Below are positions 1-9,384 of a DNA stretch of 64,000 nt, in pieces. The first letter of the stretch is position 1. Each line of letters opens with the position of its first letter. The position numbers and the translations under genes were made by a program. Source of the DNA: Dulcicalothrix desertica PCC 7102. Lineage in GTDB: Bacteria > Cyanobacteriota > Cyanobacteriia > Cyanobacteriales > Nostocaceae. The stretch covers positions 1 to 64,000 of the forward strand of contig NZ_RSCL01000004.1 of the NCBI RefSeq assembly GCF_003991905.1, in the 5' to 3' direction. The notes beneath the pieces were generated by a model. That model searched no databases. It had not been told where the DNA came from and was given only the letters and a program-made list of their open reading frames with translations.

Positions 1-72
1 TTGTATTTTTTAGTTGTGTTGTTATATATTTAAAAGTATAGCACAACACCCCAAAACTAATGACACGGACTA

Positions 73-250
73 CTAGTGGTTCATGTCATTAATTTTGGTA
101 GGTTGGTTTGCAACGGATGTAACGGATGTAACGGATGATTTATTTGCTACAAACTTGCGTCCAGTTATTTAAAATTACTTATCCGTTACATCCGTTCATC
201 ATCCGTTGCTAATTTTCCTACACTCCAAAATTAATTACATGAACTACTAG
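73..250. repeat. ACGGATGTA element, full-length copy 1 (MITE-like inverted repeat)
   Basis: Outer arms CTAGTGGTTCATGTCATTAA (from 73) and its near reverse complement ending at 250 carry CTAG at both tips. Inside them lie inverted blocks of tandem ACGGATGTA units (112-138 and 182-210). The centre is AT-rich. No reading frame is present. A second copy in opposite orientation lies at 54243-54373, with fragments at 16041 and 44786. It looks like a non-autonomous, foldback-type mobile repeat; this is inferred from structure only. Confidence 0.7.
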
Positions 251-456
251 GTCTTAATGAAGAATGAAATTGTTAAGCTGCTTTAATCTGCTATACTCCT
301 GACTTGCACATTCTAAAATCCGATCTTGGACTGGGAGCTTAAAAGTTGCTGCTCAAAACATCATCTCTCTAATGAAACCTGAGAAGAAAATTCATATCTC
401 TTCCCAGGTTTAAATTCAAACTTATAAAATATATGAATTAACGTGCGCGAGTTAAT
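251..456. other. Intergenic stretch, nothing recognised
   Basis: Together with positions 1-72 this is AT-rich sequence without a convincing gene. It lies downstream of the PEP-CTERM gene, so it may hold its terminator. The half-sites CTGAGAAG and CTTCCCAGG around 375-410 form only a weak stem. Confidence 0.4.
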
Positions 457-1356
457 TTATTCTTCCACTACTTGTTGCTTACGCCTACGAAGTGAACTTA
501 CACCAAAGGCGCCCAAAGCAAATAAACCAATAACAGCAGTAGGTTCTGGAACAGATTTCGCAACACTAGTATACTTGATATCACCAATACCAATACCGTG
601 GTTACTTGGATTTAATTGTGTGGTAAGGCTGCCTTCTGTAAAGATTAACTCGAATCTATCAATCGCACCAGCAAAAGACACGAGAACATCACCACTACCA
701 CCATTATTATTGTCTACACTCCGAATACCATCAATGGTATTAGAATTGATTTGACTGATGTTGTTAGGTAGTCCACTGCCTTGTGGTCTTGAAAAAATGG
801 TGTTAACCACTTTATTCCCTAAAAACCCTCTTAAAATTACTCTATCTTGCCAACTAACGCTACTACCCGTTCCAGAAATATCAATGTCGTGCAAAACAAA
901 GGAAACACCATTTAAAGCTCCACCAAAACCGCTGAAGTTAGTGGCCATATTTAAGGCGCCAGCATATTCCTGACCAAATGCTGCGCTAGCAGGAACTGTT
1001 AAGCCCGACCTTATAGCTGGGTCAATTTGAATGTGTAAACTTTTATCATTATCTAGTTTGCTTCCATTGAGAAAACTATTAATCGTAGGTGTGAAAACAT
1101 TGTTTTGTTTTAGGAATGTAATATTGTTTCCAAGTAAAAAGTCAAAGTTAACCTGTCCGCCACCCTCTACGTTAATTGTGTTTTTGAAGTCACTAGTACC
1201 CGATCTCGGACCAACCCATTTTTCAGCAACCTTATCCCAGTCAATTAAGGTTTTTTCACTGCTTCCTGTATTCGCTTGAGCAGCTGTTGGAGCTAGTGAT
1301 GCTCCTATCACTGCTAAGACACATCCTAACTTGGTAACTAAGCTTTTACTAAACAT
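457..1356 (-). CDS. PEP-CTERM sorting domain protein, secreted
   Basis: A 299-residue exported protein of unknown role. The N-terminus is a signal peptide (LGCVLAVIGASLAPTAAQA, residues about 11-29). The C-terminus has the PEP-CTERM pattern: VPEP at about 268, a hydrophobic helix, then the basic cluster SLRRRKQQ. In PEP-CTERM systems this tail is a sorting signal processed at the inner membrane (family knowledge). The middle is rich in G, N, S and T and matches no enzyme I recognise. It starts at an ATG and stands alone between the start of the window and the histidine kinase gene. Sorting class is firm; function unknown. Confidence 0.85.
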   Translation of the reverse strand: MFSKSLVTKLGCVLAVIGASLAPTAAQANTGSSEKTLIDWDKVAEKWVGPRSGTSDFKNTINVEGGGQVNFDFLLGNNITFLKQNNVFTPTINSFLNGSKLDNDKSLHIQIDPAIRSGLTVPASAAFGQEYAGALNMATNFSGFGGALNGVSFVLHDIDISGTGSSVSWQDRVILRGFLGNKVVNTIFSRPQGSGLPNNISQINSNTIDGIRSVDNNNGGSGDVLVSFAGAIDRFELIFTEGSLTTQLNPSNHGIGIGDIKYTSVAKSVPEPTAVIGLFALGAFGVSSLRRRKQQVVEE

Positions 1357-1545
1357 CGTTTGAAACCTCTTAAATTGGTGTATTTATGAGATTTCATCAT
1401 GCCATACAGCTTTTCTAAATGCCTAGACTGTTTACAGTATCTTATAAAACTCAGTATACACGTTCCGTAACATAAATACTAGTATAAACAAGCACAAGCA
1501 TGTACTTTGCATTAAATTAAATAATCATTAATAGAGGTTCTGCAA

Positions 1546-3045
1546 TTACAATGTGAACAAACCCGTCTTTACAAAAGGGCGCCGACGATTAGCATCTTGT
1601 TCAAGCGTTGCATCATTTGAGGCAACCAAAGGTATAACAATAGTAAACGTTGAGCCATATCCGACACTGCTCGAAAGTTCAACTTTTCCACCATGAGCAA
1701 CGGCAATGGCATTCACAATTGAAAGTCCTAAACCATGTCCTTCAAAATTTTGGTCGTGTTTTGTCGCGCGTGCGAAGCGGTCAAAAATTCGCTTTTGGTT
1801 CTCTGGTGCAATTCCTTCGCCAGTATCACTGACCCAAATATAAGCAAAATCGCCTTTTACAGAAGAACCAAGTGTAATAGTATCATGCAAAGTAGTATGA
1901 CGAACTGCATTTTGCACCAAATTCATTACAGCTTGCGTCAAACGTTGTCTATCTACTGTTATTGGACTTAACCCCTTAGACTCTAACTTCCAATTACGGT
2001 TGGCAAAACTACGTGCTTTGAGAAAAATTTCCTCGGTTAACCAATCTAATTCTTCTGGTTTTAATTTTAAAAAATCCGGACGTTCGGTTTTTGCCAGCAA
2101 TAATAAATCATTAACTAATCTATTCATCCTGTCGAGTTCGTCCATTACTAGTGCCATAGTTTCTGGCTGTTTTTCAGGGCAAAACTCTAACATCTCCAAA
2201 TGCCCTTGAATAATTGTAATGGGGGTGCGTAGCTCGTGACTAACATCATTGAGGAATTTTTGCTGACTATCGAATGCAAATTGCAATCTATCGAGCATTT
2301 CATTGAGCGTAGTTGTGAGTTCGGCAATTTCATCTGAACCTTGCACGGGGATACGCAGCGTCATATCCGATTCGCTGATTGAATGTGCTGTTTCTGTAAC
2401 AAGTCGTAATGGATATAATACTTTACCTGTAGTTACCCATGCCACAATAAAGAATATAACTAGCACAACGATAGTTACCTGCATTACTAAAACAATTGCA
2501 CTAGTACCTGCTTGATAATCAGCCGAAGAATCATTAATGGCAATAACGGTTCCTTTCTTATCGTTTGCAGTAACCGACTGTCCAGCATATCTAATTCGAG
2601 AAGGAGCTACATAAACCTTACCTCGTTCAAACTCACCTTCTTGGCGCCAAGAATGTATTAACTGTGGTAGTTTCTCTTTAATGTCTCTAGGAAGTTCAGG
2701 TTTAGTCAGATATACCTGGTCATTTAAAAGCGTTACAACATATTCGTTGCGTATAGGCGCATAATTGGCTAAAAATTTGTCTAAAAGCTGAGGAGTAGTA
2801 TATGTATATTTACCCGACATGAGCTTAAACCGCTCGATTTCCTTGATAATCGATGCATCAGCTTTGGCTTTCAAGCTATCGCAGTATATTTGACGAGTTA
2901 CTTGCAGCGACACCATTACAGTACAAGCAGTTAAGAAAAAATACCATACTAAAAGACGCATTCGCACACCCATGCGGGTTTTACGCCATAGTAGAGGATA
3001 GTTAAGTTGAGCTTTCATATTTAAATTTCTTATAAATGATTTCAT
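1546..3045 (-). CDS. Membrane sensor histidine kinase with HAMP domain
   Basis: A 499-residue two-component sensor. Membrane helices at about 29-50 and 183-205 enclose a periplasmic sensor loop of about 130 residues. HAMP follows (about 206-258), then a HisKA domain with the phospho-accepting histidine H270 in DVSHELRTPI, then HATPase_c with N box (NLVQNAVRHT), G1 (DTGEGIAP), F box (IFDRFAR) and G2 (GHGLGLSIV). All catalytic motifs are intact. No response regulator is adjacent, so it is an orphan whose partner and signal cannot be read here. A second possible start is Met10. The loop resembles no sensory domain I can name. Confidence 0.92.
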   Translation of the reverse strand: MKSFIRNLNMKAQLNYPLLWRKTRMGVRMRLLVWYFFLTACTVMVSLQVTRQIYCDSLKAKADASIIKEIERFKLMSGKYTYTTPQLLDKFLANYAPIRNEYVVTLLNDQVYLTKPELPRDIKEKLPQLIHSWRQEGEFERGKVYVAPSRIRYAGQSVTANDKKGTVIAINDSSADYQAGTSAIVLVMQVTIVVLVIFFIVAWVTTGKVLYPLRLVTETAHSISESDMTLRIPVQGSDEIAELTTTLNEMLDRLQFAFDSQQKFLNDVSHELRTPITIIQGHLEMLEFCPEKQPETMALVMDELDRMNRLVNDLLLLAKTERPDFLKLKPEELDWLTEEIFLKARSFANRNWKLESKGLSPITVDRQRLTQAVMNLVQNAVRHTTLHDTITLGSSVKGDFAYIWVSDTGEGIAPENQKRIFDRFARATKHDQNFEGHGLGLSIVNAIAVAHGGKVELSSSVGYGSTFTIVIPLVASNDATLEQDANRRRPFVKTGLFTL

Positions 3046-3150
3046 CTCACTAAGTATCCTTAAGGGTCATTAACTTATAGTGAAACATTAATGAAAAAAA
3101 TTTTAAAATTCTAAAATAAATTTTTTGAGTCAGTACTTATGTTTTATATA

Positions 3151-3180
3151 GGACAGGCAAGGATGCCTATCCCACAAGAG
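3151..3180. repeat. GGGCATCC hairpin repeat, degenerate copy
   Basis: GGACAGGCAAGGATGCCTAT followed by CCCACAAGAG. Member of the window's most numerous short hairpin family, here in the gap between the divergent kinase and PIG-L genes. Confidence 0.7.
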
Positions 3181-3293
3181 TAGGCAGGAAAGTTTACCAT
3201 AAATAGATGTGTACTACATAAACTTTATAGATGATTGGCGAGTGTTGAGCCATAACAGAATAAATACTTGTTTTACTATTAGCTTTCAAAAGC

Positions 3294-4049
3294 ATGAATA
3301 AAATAGTTCCAGTAAGAGTACGTGAGCGCTTGCAAGAAATTCAATATAGTTTGATTCAAGAGTGGATTATAAATAGAGGAAGTCAACCTTTAAATTTAAG
3401 TCATAATTCGGCTATGGTATTTGCTCCGCACCAAGATGATGAAACTTTTGGCTGTGGTGGTATGATTGCTCTAAAACGTCAGCAAGAAATTCCTGTGCAT
3501 GTAGTTTTTATTACAGACGGGCAAAGTGGTGTAAATAATTTAACTAATAAAAATAACACTATTCAGGTTCGTAAACAAGAAGCTGTCAAAGCATTAGAGG
3601 TTTTAGGTGTTGATAATTCTTATACTCACTTTTTAGATAAGCAAGATGGAGCTTTACAAAAGTTAACTGCTGAACAAAAACAGCTAACGATTGCTCAAAT
3701 AGTTGAGTTATTAAAGTTATATCAACCACAAGAAGTTTATGTTCCTTATCGTTTAGATTGCCATCCAGACCATGAAGCGACTTTTGATTTAGTTATATTA
3801 GCAATTAAAGAGTCGCAATTACAAGTCAAATTGCTGCAATATCCAATTTGGGTGTTTTGGGATAAACCATTTTTTCAAGTATTTAAGGCGCCGGAAGTTA
3901 AGAGAGCTTATCGTTTATCGATTGCGTCGGTTAAAGATAAGAAAAGCAGAGCTATTGCAGCTTATCCTTCTCAGTTAGAGTTTCTGTGTAGTGGGTTTAT
4001 TAAACGTTTTTTTGGAAATAATGAAATATTTTTTCCAATAGATATATAG
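3294..4049 (+). CDS. PIG-L (LmbE-like) family deacetylase
   Basis: A 251-residue zinc-dependent N-deacetylase-like protein. The family's metal/catalytic motif appears as HQDDE (46-50, more often HPDDE), followed by the typical FITDGQSG segment. The second motif HPDHEAT lies at about residue 160. The family removes N-acetyl groups from GlcNAc-type sugars, mycothiol precursors or antibiotics. Next to a polysaccharide locus, sugar deacetylation is plausible but inferred. It converges on the acyltransferase at 4174-4767, with a large hairpin between the two stops. The start is the ATG at 3294. Confidence 0.88.
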   Translation: MNKIVPVRVRERLQEIQYSLIQEWIINRGSQPLNLSHNSAMVFAPHQDDETFGCGGMIALKRQQEIPVHVVFITDGQSGVNNLTNKNNTIQVRKQEAVKALEVLGVDNSYTHFLDKQDGALQKLTAEQKQLTIAQIVELLKLYQPQEVYVPYRLDCHPDHEATFDLVILAIKESQLQVKLLQYPIWVFWDKPFFQVFKAPEVKRAYRLSIASVKDKKSRAIAAYPSQLEFLCSGFIKRFFGNNEIFFPIDI

Positions 4050-4062
4050 TAGAACATTATTT

Positions 4063-4170
4063 GATCCCCCCAACCCCCCTTAATAAGGGGGGCTAAGATT
4101 TGCTTGCTTTTATGGCTAAGATTTGCTTGCTTTTCTTGTTCCCCCCTTATTAAGGGGGGTTAGGGGGGAT
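4063..4170. terminator. Large C/G-run inverted repeat, likely bidirectional terminator
   Basis: ATCCCCCCAACCCCCCTTAA near 4064 is mirrored by CCCCCCTTATTAAGGGGGGT and onwards to 4170. Each half also folds on itself. The centre holds two direct copies of GGCTAAGATTTGCTTGCTTT. It sits between convergent stop codons, so termination for both genes is likely. Related single hairpins lie at 8408 and 38851. Confidence 0.65.
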
Positions 4171-4173
4171 TCT

Positions 4174-4767
4174 TTATGTAAGCATTACAAAGTTCTTCGC
4201 TAAAGTCTGTGTGCTGGTATTAAAGTGCTTGACAATTTGTTGAGGATTTCCAATCACAACGACATTGGCAGGTACAGATTTACGAATAATGCTTCCTAAA
4301 CCAACTACGCTGTTTTCTCCAATCTGTACACCCTTCATTATAGTTGCTCTGGCGCCTATCCATACATTTTTTTCTATTGTAATAGGCGCCGATACTTTTG
4401 CACCAGGTGGGCTATGACGTAGTTGTGGGTCTAGGTTATGATAATCACTATCAGCGAGGAAGCAGTCTGAAATTAAACATTCATCTCCAATAGTAATTAA
4501 CTTTTCACAACCAATACAGGCGCCATTGATGGATACGTTTTGACCGATAATTAATTCTCCGTCACCATATATATCTACATATTTACCCAAACGAGTACCA
4601 GCACCAATGGTAACTTTGACATTTTTAGAAAGTTTTAGCGTACCTTTGATGGCAACTCCTGGAGCTATTTTGAGGTTTTTATATCGTAATTGGTAAAGGC
4701 GCCGTTTTATTTCAAAATATATTTGCGCGCAATGTTTTAAAAATGAATTATTTAAGGTTTGCTGCAT
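4174..4767 (-). CDS. Hexapeptide-repeat acyltransferase (left-handed beta-helix)
   Basis: A 197-residue sugar O-acyltransferase of the WcaF/LacA type. After a basic N-terminus the protein shows imperfect hexapeptide repeats (for example IGAGTRLGKYVDI, IEKNVWIGARATI, IGENSVVGLGSII) that build the left-handed beta-helix. The acceptor loop DSDYHNLDP with its histidine lies in the middle, as in acetyltransferases of this class. It is the last gene of the exopolysaccharide run, 44 bases after the BY-kinase, and probably acetylates a sugar of that polymer (inference). The start is ATG. Confidence 0.88.
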   Translation of the reverse strand: MQQTLNNSFLKHCAQIYFEIKRRLYQLRYKNLKIAPGVAIKGTLKLSKNVKVTIGAGTRLGKYVDIYGDGELIIGQNVSINGACIGCEKLITIGDECLISDCFLADSDYHNLDPQLRHSPPGAKVSAPITIEKNVWIGARATIMKGVQIGENSVVGLGSIIRKSVPANVVVIGNPQQIVKHFNTSTQTLAKNFVMLT

Positions 4768-4784
4768 GGTTTATTACATGTGAT

Positions 4785-6812
4785 TTATGATTTTGTTGTA
4801 GATGCTCCGTGAGTGTAAGAGTAGGGTCGAGAATTAGTTGCGACTCCGTTGACTACTAAGCCTAAAATTTGAGCGTTGTGTTGAGTTAATTGAGCGAAGC
4901 TTTCGTTTACTGAGTCTCTGTAGCTAGTGTCGGGACGAACTACAAATAGTACGTTACGGATGATGTTGGCTATTAATGGTGTTTCGCTGGTGAAGCTAAC
5001 TGGTGCGCTGTCTACAATGATGTAGTCGTATTTATTATTCGCTTCGCAGGTTGCGAGGGTTTTTTCAAAGTTGCCACGTCTAATAATTTCGACTATCTTT
5101 CCTTGTCTTGGTAATGTTGGTAGTAAGTCTAGATTTGGCTGTATTGAAATGCTGAGGTCTTCTGTTGATGTTTGTGTGTAACCTAAACGACGAGAAAGTG
5201 CTGCTTGACGAAAATCTGCATCTACTAACAATACTTTGAAGCCTAAGTCAACTAATGCATTCGCGAGTCCTATGGCAACAGTGGTTTTGCCTTCTCCCAT
5301 AATGGCGCTAGTGACTAACAAGCGCCGATTTTCTAATGGTTGTAGGCTAATTGCAGATGCTAATCGTTGAAATTCTACTTCGGTTTCAATAGCTAATTCA
5401 GAGATGACACCAGAGTGTTTGATACGGGGAATGCGTTCTACTATGGCAAATTTTTGCTCTTGTAAATCTTTGGCACTCAGTAGAGGGTTGCGACTTTCGA
5501 GGAACAAAACTAAGGCAATACTACCGATGACAGAAGCTAATAAGGCATTTATCGCCATTAAGAATAACTTCGGACTGATGGGTTTGGAGTTAACTCTGGG
5601 TGGGTCTAGTACTTGTACATTTGGATAAGCGTCAAATGCATCTACACTTTTTTGCTGCACCTGGGCAACTAAACCTTTGTATATACCTTCTGCAACATCA
5701 AGCTGTCGTTGAAGTTCTAACAACTGTGCTTGTTTTGCTGGTAGAGAATTTAAATATCTTTGAAGTTCGGTAATCTGCTTCTCTAGTTGTCGCGCTTGTT
5801 GAAATTGTGCTTCGGCTTCGCTCTCTGATAGTAACTGCTGTTGAATTAATACAGCACGTCCTTGGGAGTCTGTTGCAATTGTTGGGTCTACTGGTATGTT
5901 TCCTGCTACTTGGGTAATATATGCTCCGATTTGGCGCCGTAATGTAGAACGTTGTGCAAGTAAAGTTTGTACCTCTGGATGGTTTATGGTGAAAATAGCT
6001 TGTTTCTGTACTAGCTTTGCTTCGACTTCTGATAATTCTTTACGTACAGCCTTAAATTCTTGATTTTCACTTAAACTTAGTGAACGCACGGCAGATGCTG
6101 GCGCCATGTTAATGCGTTCAGAAAGGACTTTAGAGCGGCTTGCACTTGCTTGAGCTAAAGATAAAGCTTGTGCCCTAGAACCGACTAAAGCATTGATAGT
6201 GGTGACAATTCCCTGAGTTTGGGCGTCGTTGTTGACGATGCCTGTAGCTTGCTTAAACCGAGCAATTTTGGTTTGTGCGTTGCTTAACTTTGCTTTGGCT
6301 TGCTCTAACTCTTTGACGTTAAATTTTTGTCGTTCTTTACTGTTACCTTCTCGCAGTTCATCTAAACGCGCTTGATATGCTTTGATAAGATTTTGTGTGC
6401 GTAAGGTCGCTAAGTCTGGTTGGGAGCCACTAACTGTTAGTGATAAAACGGTAGATTGTTCCTGTGGTGATACCTGAAAAAGAGCTTTATACTGCTCAAG
6501 ATTTTTGAATTTATTTTTTTCTGGGTCAGAGTCTAAAACTTTTTCTAGCAAAGCGTCGCTCATTAAGATTGAAGTTTGCACCTTGAGTGGGTTGAGTTCA
6601 GGTGAAAAATCAAGATTGCCATTTTTGAATGTACCAAGAGTACCTAAGCTAGCGTCTAGATTGCTAGTTGTTTTTGGCAAAATCAACTGTGCTGTAGTAG
6701 TCCAAACTGGTTTAGAAGTGCTATATGCTGCAATTGTAGCACTGACAACAAGTGCATTCAGAACAAGCAAAGACTTCCAATGTCTAGCCGCAATAGTCAC
6801 TACTTTCTTCAT
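4785..6812 (-). CDS. Wzc-type polysaccharide co-polymerase / BY-kinase
   Basis: About 675 residues. A first membrane helix (about 14-33) and a second (about 417-438) flank a long coiled-coil periplasmic Wzz domain. A cytoplasmic bacterial tyrosine kinase domain follows, with Walker A (TSAIMGEGKTT, about 501-511), Walker A' (LLVDADFR) and Walker B (YDYIIVDSAP). It should control chain length and export with the Wzx/Wzy proteins encoded upstream. The tail has only two tyrosines (PYSYTHG), fewer than the usual tyrosine cluster. I chose the ATG at 6812 over a TTG five codons earlier; no ribosome site decides it. Confidence 0.92.
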   Translation of the reverse strand: MKKVVTIAARHWKSLLVLNALVVSATIAAYSTSKPVWTTTAQLILPKTTSNLDASLGTLGTFKNGNLDFSPELNPLKVQTSILMSDALLEKVLDSDPEKNKFKNLEQYKALFQVSPQEQSTVLSLTVSGSQPDLATLRTQNLIKAYQARLDELREGNSKERQKFNVKELEQAKAKLSNAQTKIARFKQATGIVNNDAQTQGIVTTINALVGSRAQALSLAQASASRSKVLSERINMAPASAVRSLSLSENQEFKAVRKELSEVEAKLVQKQAIFTINHPEVQTLLAQRSTLRRQIGAYITQVAGNIPVDPTIATDSQGRAVLIQQQLLSESEAEAQFQQARQLEKQITELQRYLNSLPAKQAQLLELQRQLDVAEGIYKGLVAQVQQKSVDAFDAYPNVQVLDPPRVNSKPISPKLFLMAINALLASVIGSIALVLFLESRNPLLSAKDLQEQKFAIVERIPRIKHSGVISELAIETEVEFQRLASAISLQPLENRRLLVTSAIMGEGKTTVAIGLANALVDLGFKVLLVDADFRQAALSRRLGYTQTSTEDLSISIQPNLDLLPTLPRQGKIVEIIRRGNFEKTLATCEANNKYDYIIVDSAPVSFTSETPLIANIIRNVLFVVRPDTSYRDSVNESFAQLTQHNAQILGLVVNGVATNSRPYSYTHGASTTKS

Positions 6813-6988
6813 AAGCGTTGATGCCAAATGCCTTTAAAACAGTGTAATAACTCGATGTTACTAAGAAGCTCAATAAGTATCAATTTTCATCTATTTATTA
6901 TCTTATTGGCATGAGTAAATATACTGCAATTATGCTATTTTAGACTACTTTACCAATAAAATAAATTTCTAATTTTCTGGTAAAAGCT

Positions 6989-8287
6989 TTATAAATATTG
7001 CCATGAAGATGAAGATTTATATAGTTTCATCTCCGCAATAATCGCACCTAACCAAATGAAGAAGAACCAAAAATAAATTGCCATCCAAGTTAATGCCGTC
7101 GCTTGGCAGAGTATATACAAAGCAATCAAGCTAGCAAACGCGCGTTGACAAACTTTATTACCACACACAGAAGGCTGCCAAAAAATTAACAAGGTTGAAA
7201 TTAAAGCGGCGGTAAAAAAGATAAAACCAACGACTCCGTGTAAATACAATACTTGCGTATATGATGAAAATGTTCCTAAAGGAAGCGTGAATTCTCCATT
7301 TCCCCAACTAACGGTTTTATCTACTATTCCCCAGCCAATCCAAGGTGATTCTTGCCAAGCTTCGATAGTGGCGCCAATGACATATTCACGGTCTTTTGAT
7401 GAATCAGCACGGGCGCCGTTAAATGTTGCTAAAGGACCCGATAACAAATCTCCAACAGTCAATCCTAAAATAGCTGAAATGAATGAAGTAAAAGACGCTA
7501 TCCAAAGCGGACTTTGACGCGCAAATTGACTGCGGAAAGATTGAATAATCAAAAGTCCCAAAGGAAAACACATCCAAGCAAGGCGACTTTGAGAAATCAG
7601 TAAATTAGCTAAACAACTACCCAAAGCAACTCTACGCAAACGCTGATCTGTTTCGCCCAAGCAAATAAAATAGCATAGTACAGTACATACCCCTAATATT
7701 GGAGGGTCTGCTGTAAATAAATCGGCTCTCGCTAACGGAATCCGGAAAAATGGTTGGAATACAGCAAATTTTACCATTAAACTCAGCTTTTCACCTGGAA
7801 TAAGACGAGCTAGAGGCGGTAATATTGGGTCTACTTGACCAACAGCGAAAAGTATAGCTAGCTGTATTATTAGAGCAACTAGGTAACTTACAGCCATCCA
7901 AGCAACCGCGCGCGTAATTACTTGTATTCTTATTCGATGCCATAAAGGCAAAGTAATACAAGCAAATATCATGAAATAGCCTTTATAGAGAGTGAATAAC
8001 GCTGCGGCCGTTTTCATGGCGTTAAAGTTTACTGCATCTAACCCCAAGATACTTGTCCAGAGTGCAGCAACACTCATTCCTAACCAAGACCAGTTACAAA
8101 AAGGTAGTGAGCGTTTTACAAGCTTGTCAAAATCAAAGTCCACTACTAGCAGCAAGGCAGCAACTGTTGGATACAAAATTGTTTGTACTCCCAGGAACCA
8201 CCAGAGAGGTGTAAGGACAATAGTCCAGTAAATAATCCTTTCAGCTTTGGATAAATTACTTAGTTTGAAGGTTGTGCGTGTTTCCAC
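6989..8287 (-). CDS. Wzy-like polysaccharide polymerase / O-antigen ligase family membrane protein
   Basis: A 432-residue protein with about ten hydrophobic helices and a longer loop near residues 270-320, containing GATIEAWQESPWIGWG. This resembles the ...SPIxGxG segment common in the Wzy_C/O-antigen ligase superfamily. The position between a glycosyltransferase and the Wzc gene supports a polymerase that joins repeat units at the outer face of the inner membrane. It begins at GTG (8287) with no in-frame ATG before the first helix. Polymerase and ligase cannot be told apart from sequence alone. Confidence 0.78.
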   Translation of the reverse strand: METRTTFKLSNLSKAERIIYWTIVLTPLWWFLGVQTILYPTVAALLLVVDFDFDKLVKRSLPFCNWSWLGMSVAALWTSILGLDAVNFNAMKTAAALFTLYKGYFMIFACITLPLWHRIRIQVITRAVAWMAVSYLVALIIQLAILFAVGQVDPILPPLARLIPGEKLSLMVKFAVFQPFFRIPLARADLFTADPPILGVCTVLCYFICLGETDQRLRRVALGSCLANLLISQSRLAWMCFPLGLLIIQSFRSQFARQSPLWIASFTSFISAILGLTVGDLLSGPLATFNGARADSSKDREYVIGATIEAWQESPWIGWGIVDKTVSWGNGEFTLPLGTFSSYTQVLYLHGVVGFIFFTAALISTLLIFWQPSVCGNKVCQRAFASLIALYILCQATALTWMAIYFWFFFIWLGAIIAEMKLYKSSSSWQYL

Positions 8288-8407
8288 AGCAATATATAAA
8301 TACTCAAGAAAATATTACAACTACTAGTGTATTCAATTTTAATTGAGTGTTAATTAGTCCAAAGCCCTGAAAGCATATAAAATACAATGATTATAAGAAT
8401 TTTTGAA

Positions 8408-8448
8408 TCCTCCCAACCCCCCGCGATTTCGGGGAGCTAGGGGGGATC
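8408..8448. repeat. C/G-run hairpin, overlaps a gene end
   Basis: CCCAACCCCCCGCGATTTCG then GGGAGCTAGGGGGGATC. It touches the stop of the glycosyltransferase at 8447 and may act as its terminator. It belongs with the hairpins at 4063 and 38851. Confidence 0.6.
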
Positions 8449-9379
8449 AACTAATAACTTTCAATATATTAAAAGTAACTTTAAGTGAAATTACTAGTAT
8501 TAACAGCGCTTTAATCAAAAGCTTAATAGCCCATATATCTAATATAATTTTAGGATACAGAATAAGTGCTTGTAGTAATTTACCTAAAGCTTTTTGGGCA
8601 GCTTCGGCAGTTCCGACCTTAGTTAAATATAAATGAGCCGAATATCTATAGGTATTAGCAAGACTTTTATTTTTGAGAAACTGTATTTCTGCTGAACCTG
8701 CGGCAAATCCTCTATTGATGACTTCGAGGTTGCACTTTTCCATCGTTTCTACTTTTGATGTTAAAGAACCTGAAGTTTGACGACACAGTAGTTGATGTTT
8801 AGGAACAACTACAAAATCCCATTTGAGCGCAAGTCTTAACCAATAATCCCAATCTTCGGCGCCTTTTAGAGTTGTGTCAAATTCTCCAACTGTGTCAATT
8901 GCCTTTTTGCGTATCAAAGACGAACCTGTAACAATAAAATCATAGACAAGCAACTCAGCATATACGTTTCCTTGTAAATATACTGGTGGCGCCGGTTTAA
9001 TTGATGTACCATCTTCATCCATGTAAGATGCCCAGCTATAAGCTAAACCAGCTTGAGGATTTTTATGTAATGTTGCAAGTAATAGTTCTAACTTGTCTTC
9101 TGTCCACAAGTCATCTGCATCCAAAAAAGCTATATATTCTCCTGTCGCATGTGAGATACCGCGATTACGTGAAATTGAGACTCCACCGTTTGAATAAGAA
9201 AATAATTTTATACGTGGGTCATTTACAGAATTTACAATTTCTACAGTTTTATCGCACGAACCGTCATTGATAATAATTAATTCAAAATCGGCAAAAGTTT
9301 GCTTTTGAACTGAATCAATTGTTTCTAAAATTGTTTTTTCAGCGTTGTATGCTGCTATAATTACTGAAATTGTGGACAT
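8447..9379 (-). CDS. Family 2 glycosyltransferase
   Basis: A 310-residue inverting GT-A transferase. The N-terminus ISVIIAAYNAEKTILETI and the motif FLDADDLW (about 88-95) give the nucleotide-sugar and metal site. GAEDWDYWLRLAL (about 180) supplies the likely catalytic base. The C-terminus (about 265-305) is hydrophobic and may associate with the membrane. It should add one sugar to the lipid-linked repeat unit; donor and acceptor cannot be read. Only five bases separate it from the flippase gene upstream, so co-transcription is likely. Confidence 0.9.
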   Translation of the reverse strand: MSTISVIIAAYNAEKTILETIDSVQKQTFADFELIIINDGSCDKTVEIVNSVNDPRIKLFSYSNGGVSISRNRGISHATGEYIAFLDADDLWTEDKLELLLATLHKNPQAGLAYSWASYMDEDGTSIKPAPPVYLQGNVYAELLVYDFIVTGSSLIRKKAIDTVGEFDTTLKGAEDWDYWLRLALKWDFVVVPKHQLLCRQTSGSLTSKVETMEKCNLEVINRGFAAGSAEIQFLKNKSLANTYRYSAHLYLTKVGTAEAAQKALGKLLQALILYPKIILDIWAIKLLIKALLILVISLKVTFNILKVIS

Positions 9380-9384
9380 ATCTA

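Noticed and set aside
443-754. Plus-strand open frames opposite the PEP-CTERM gene
   Set aside because: They are antisense to a gene with a clear signal peptide and PEP-CTERM tail, and their translations look like no protein family.
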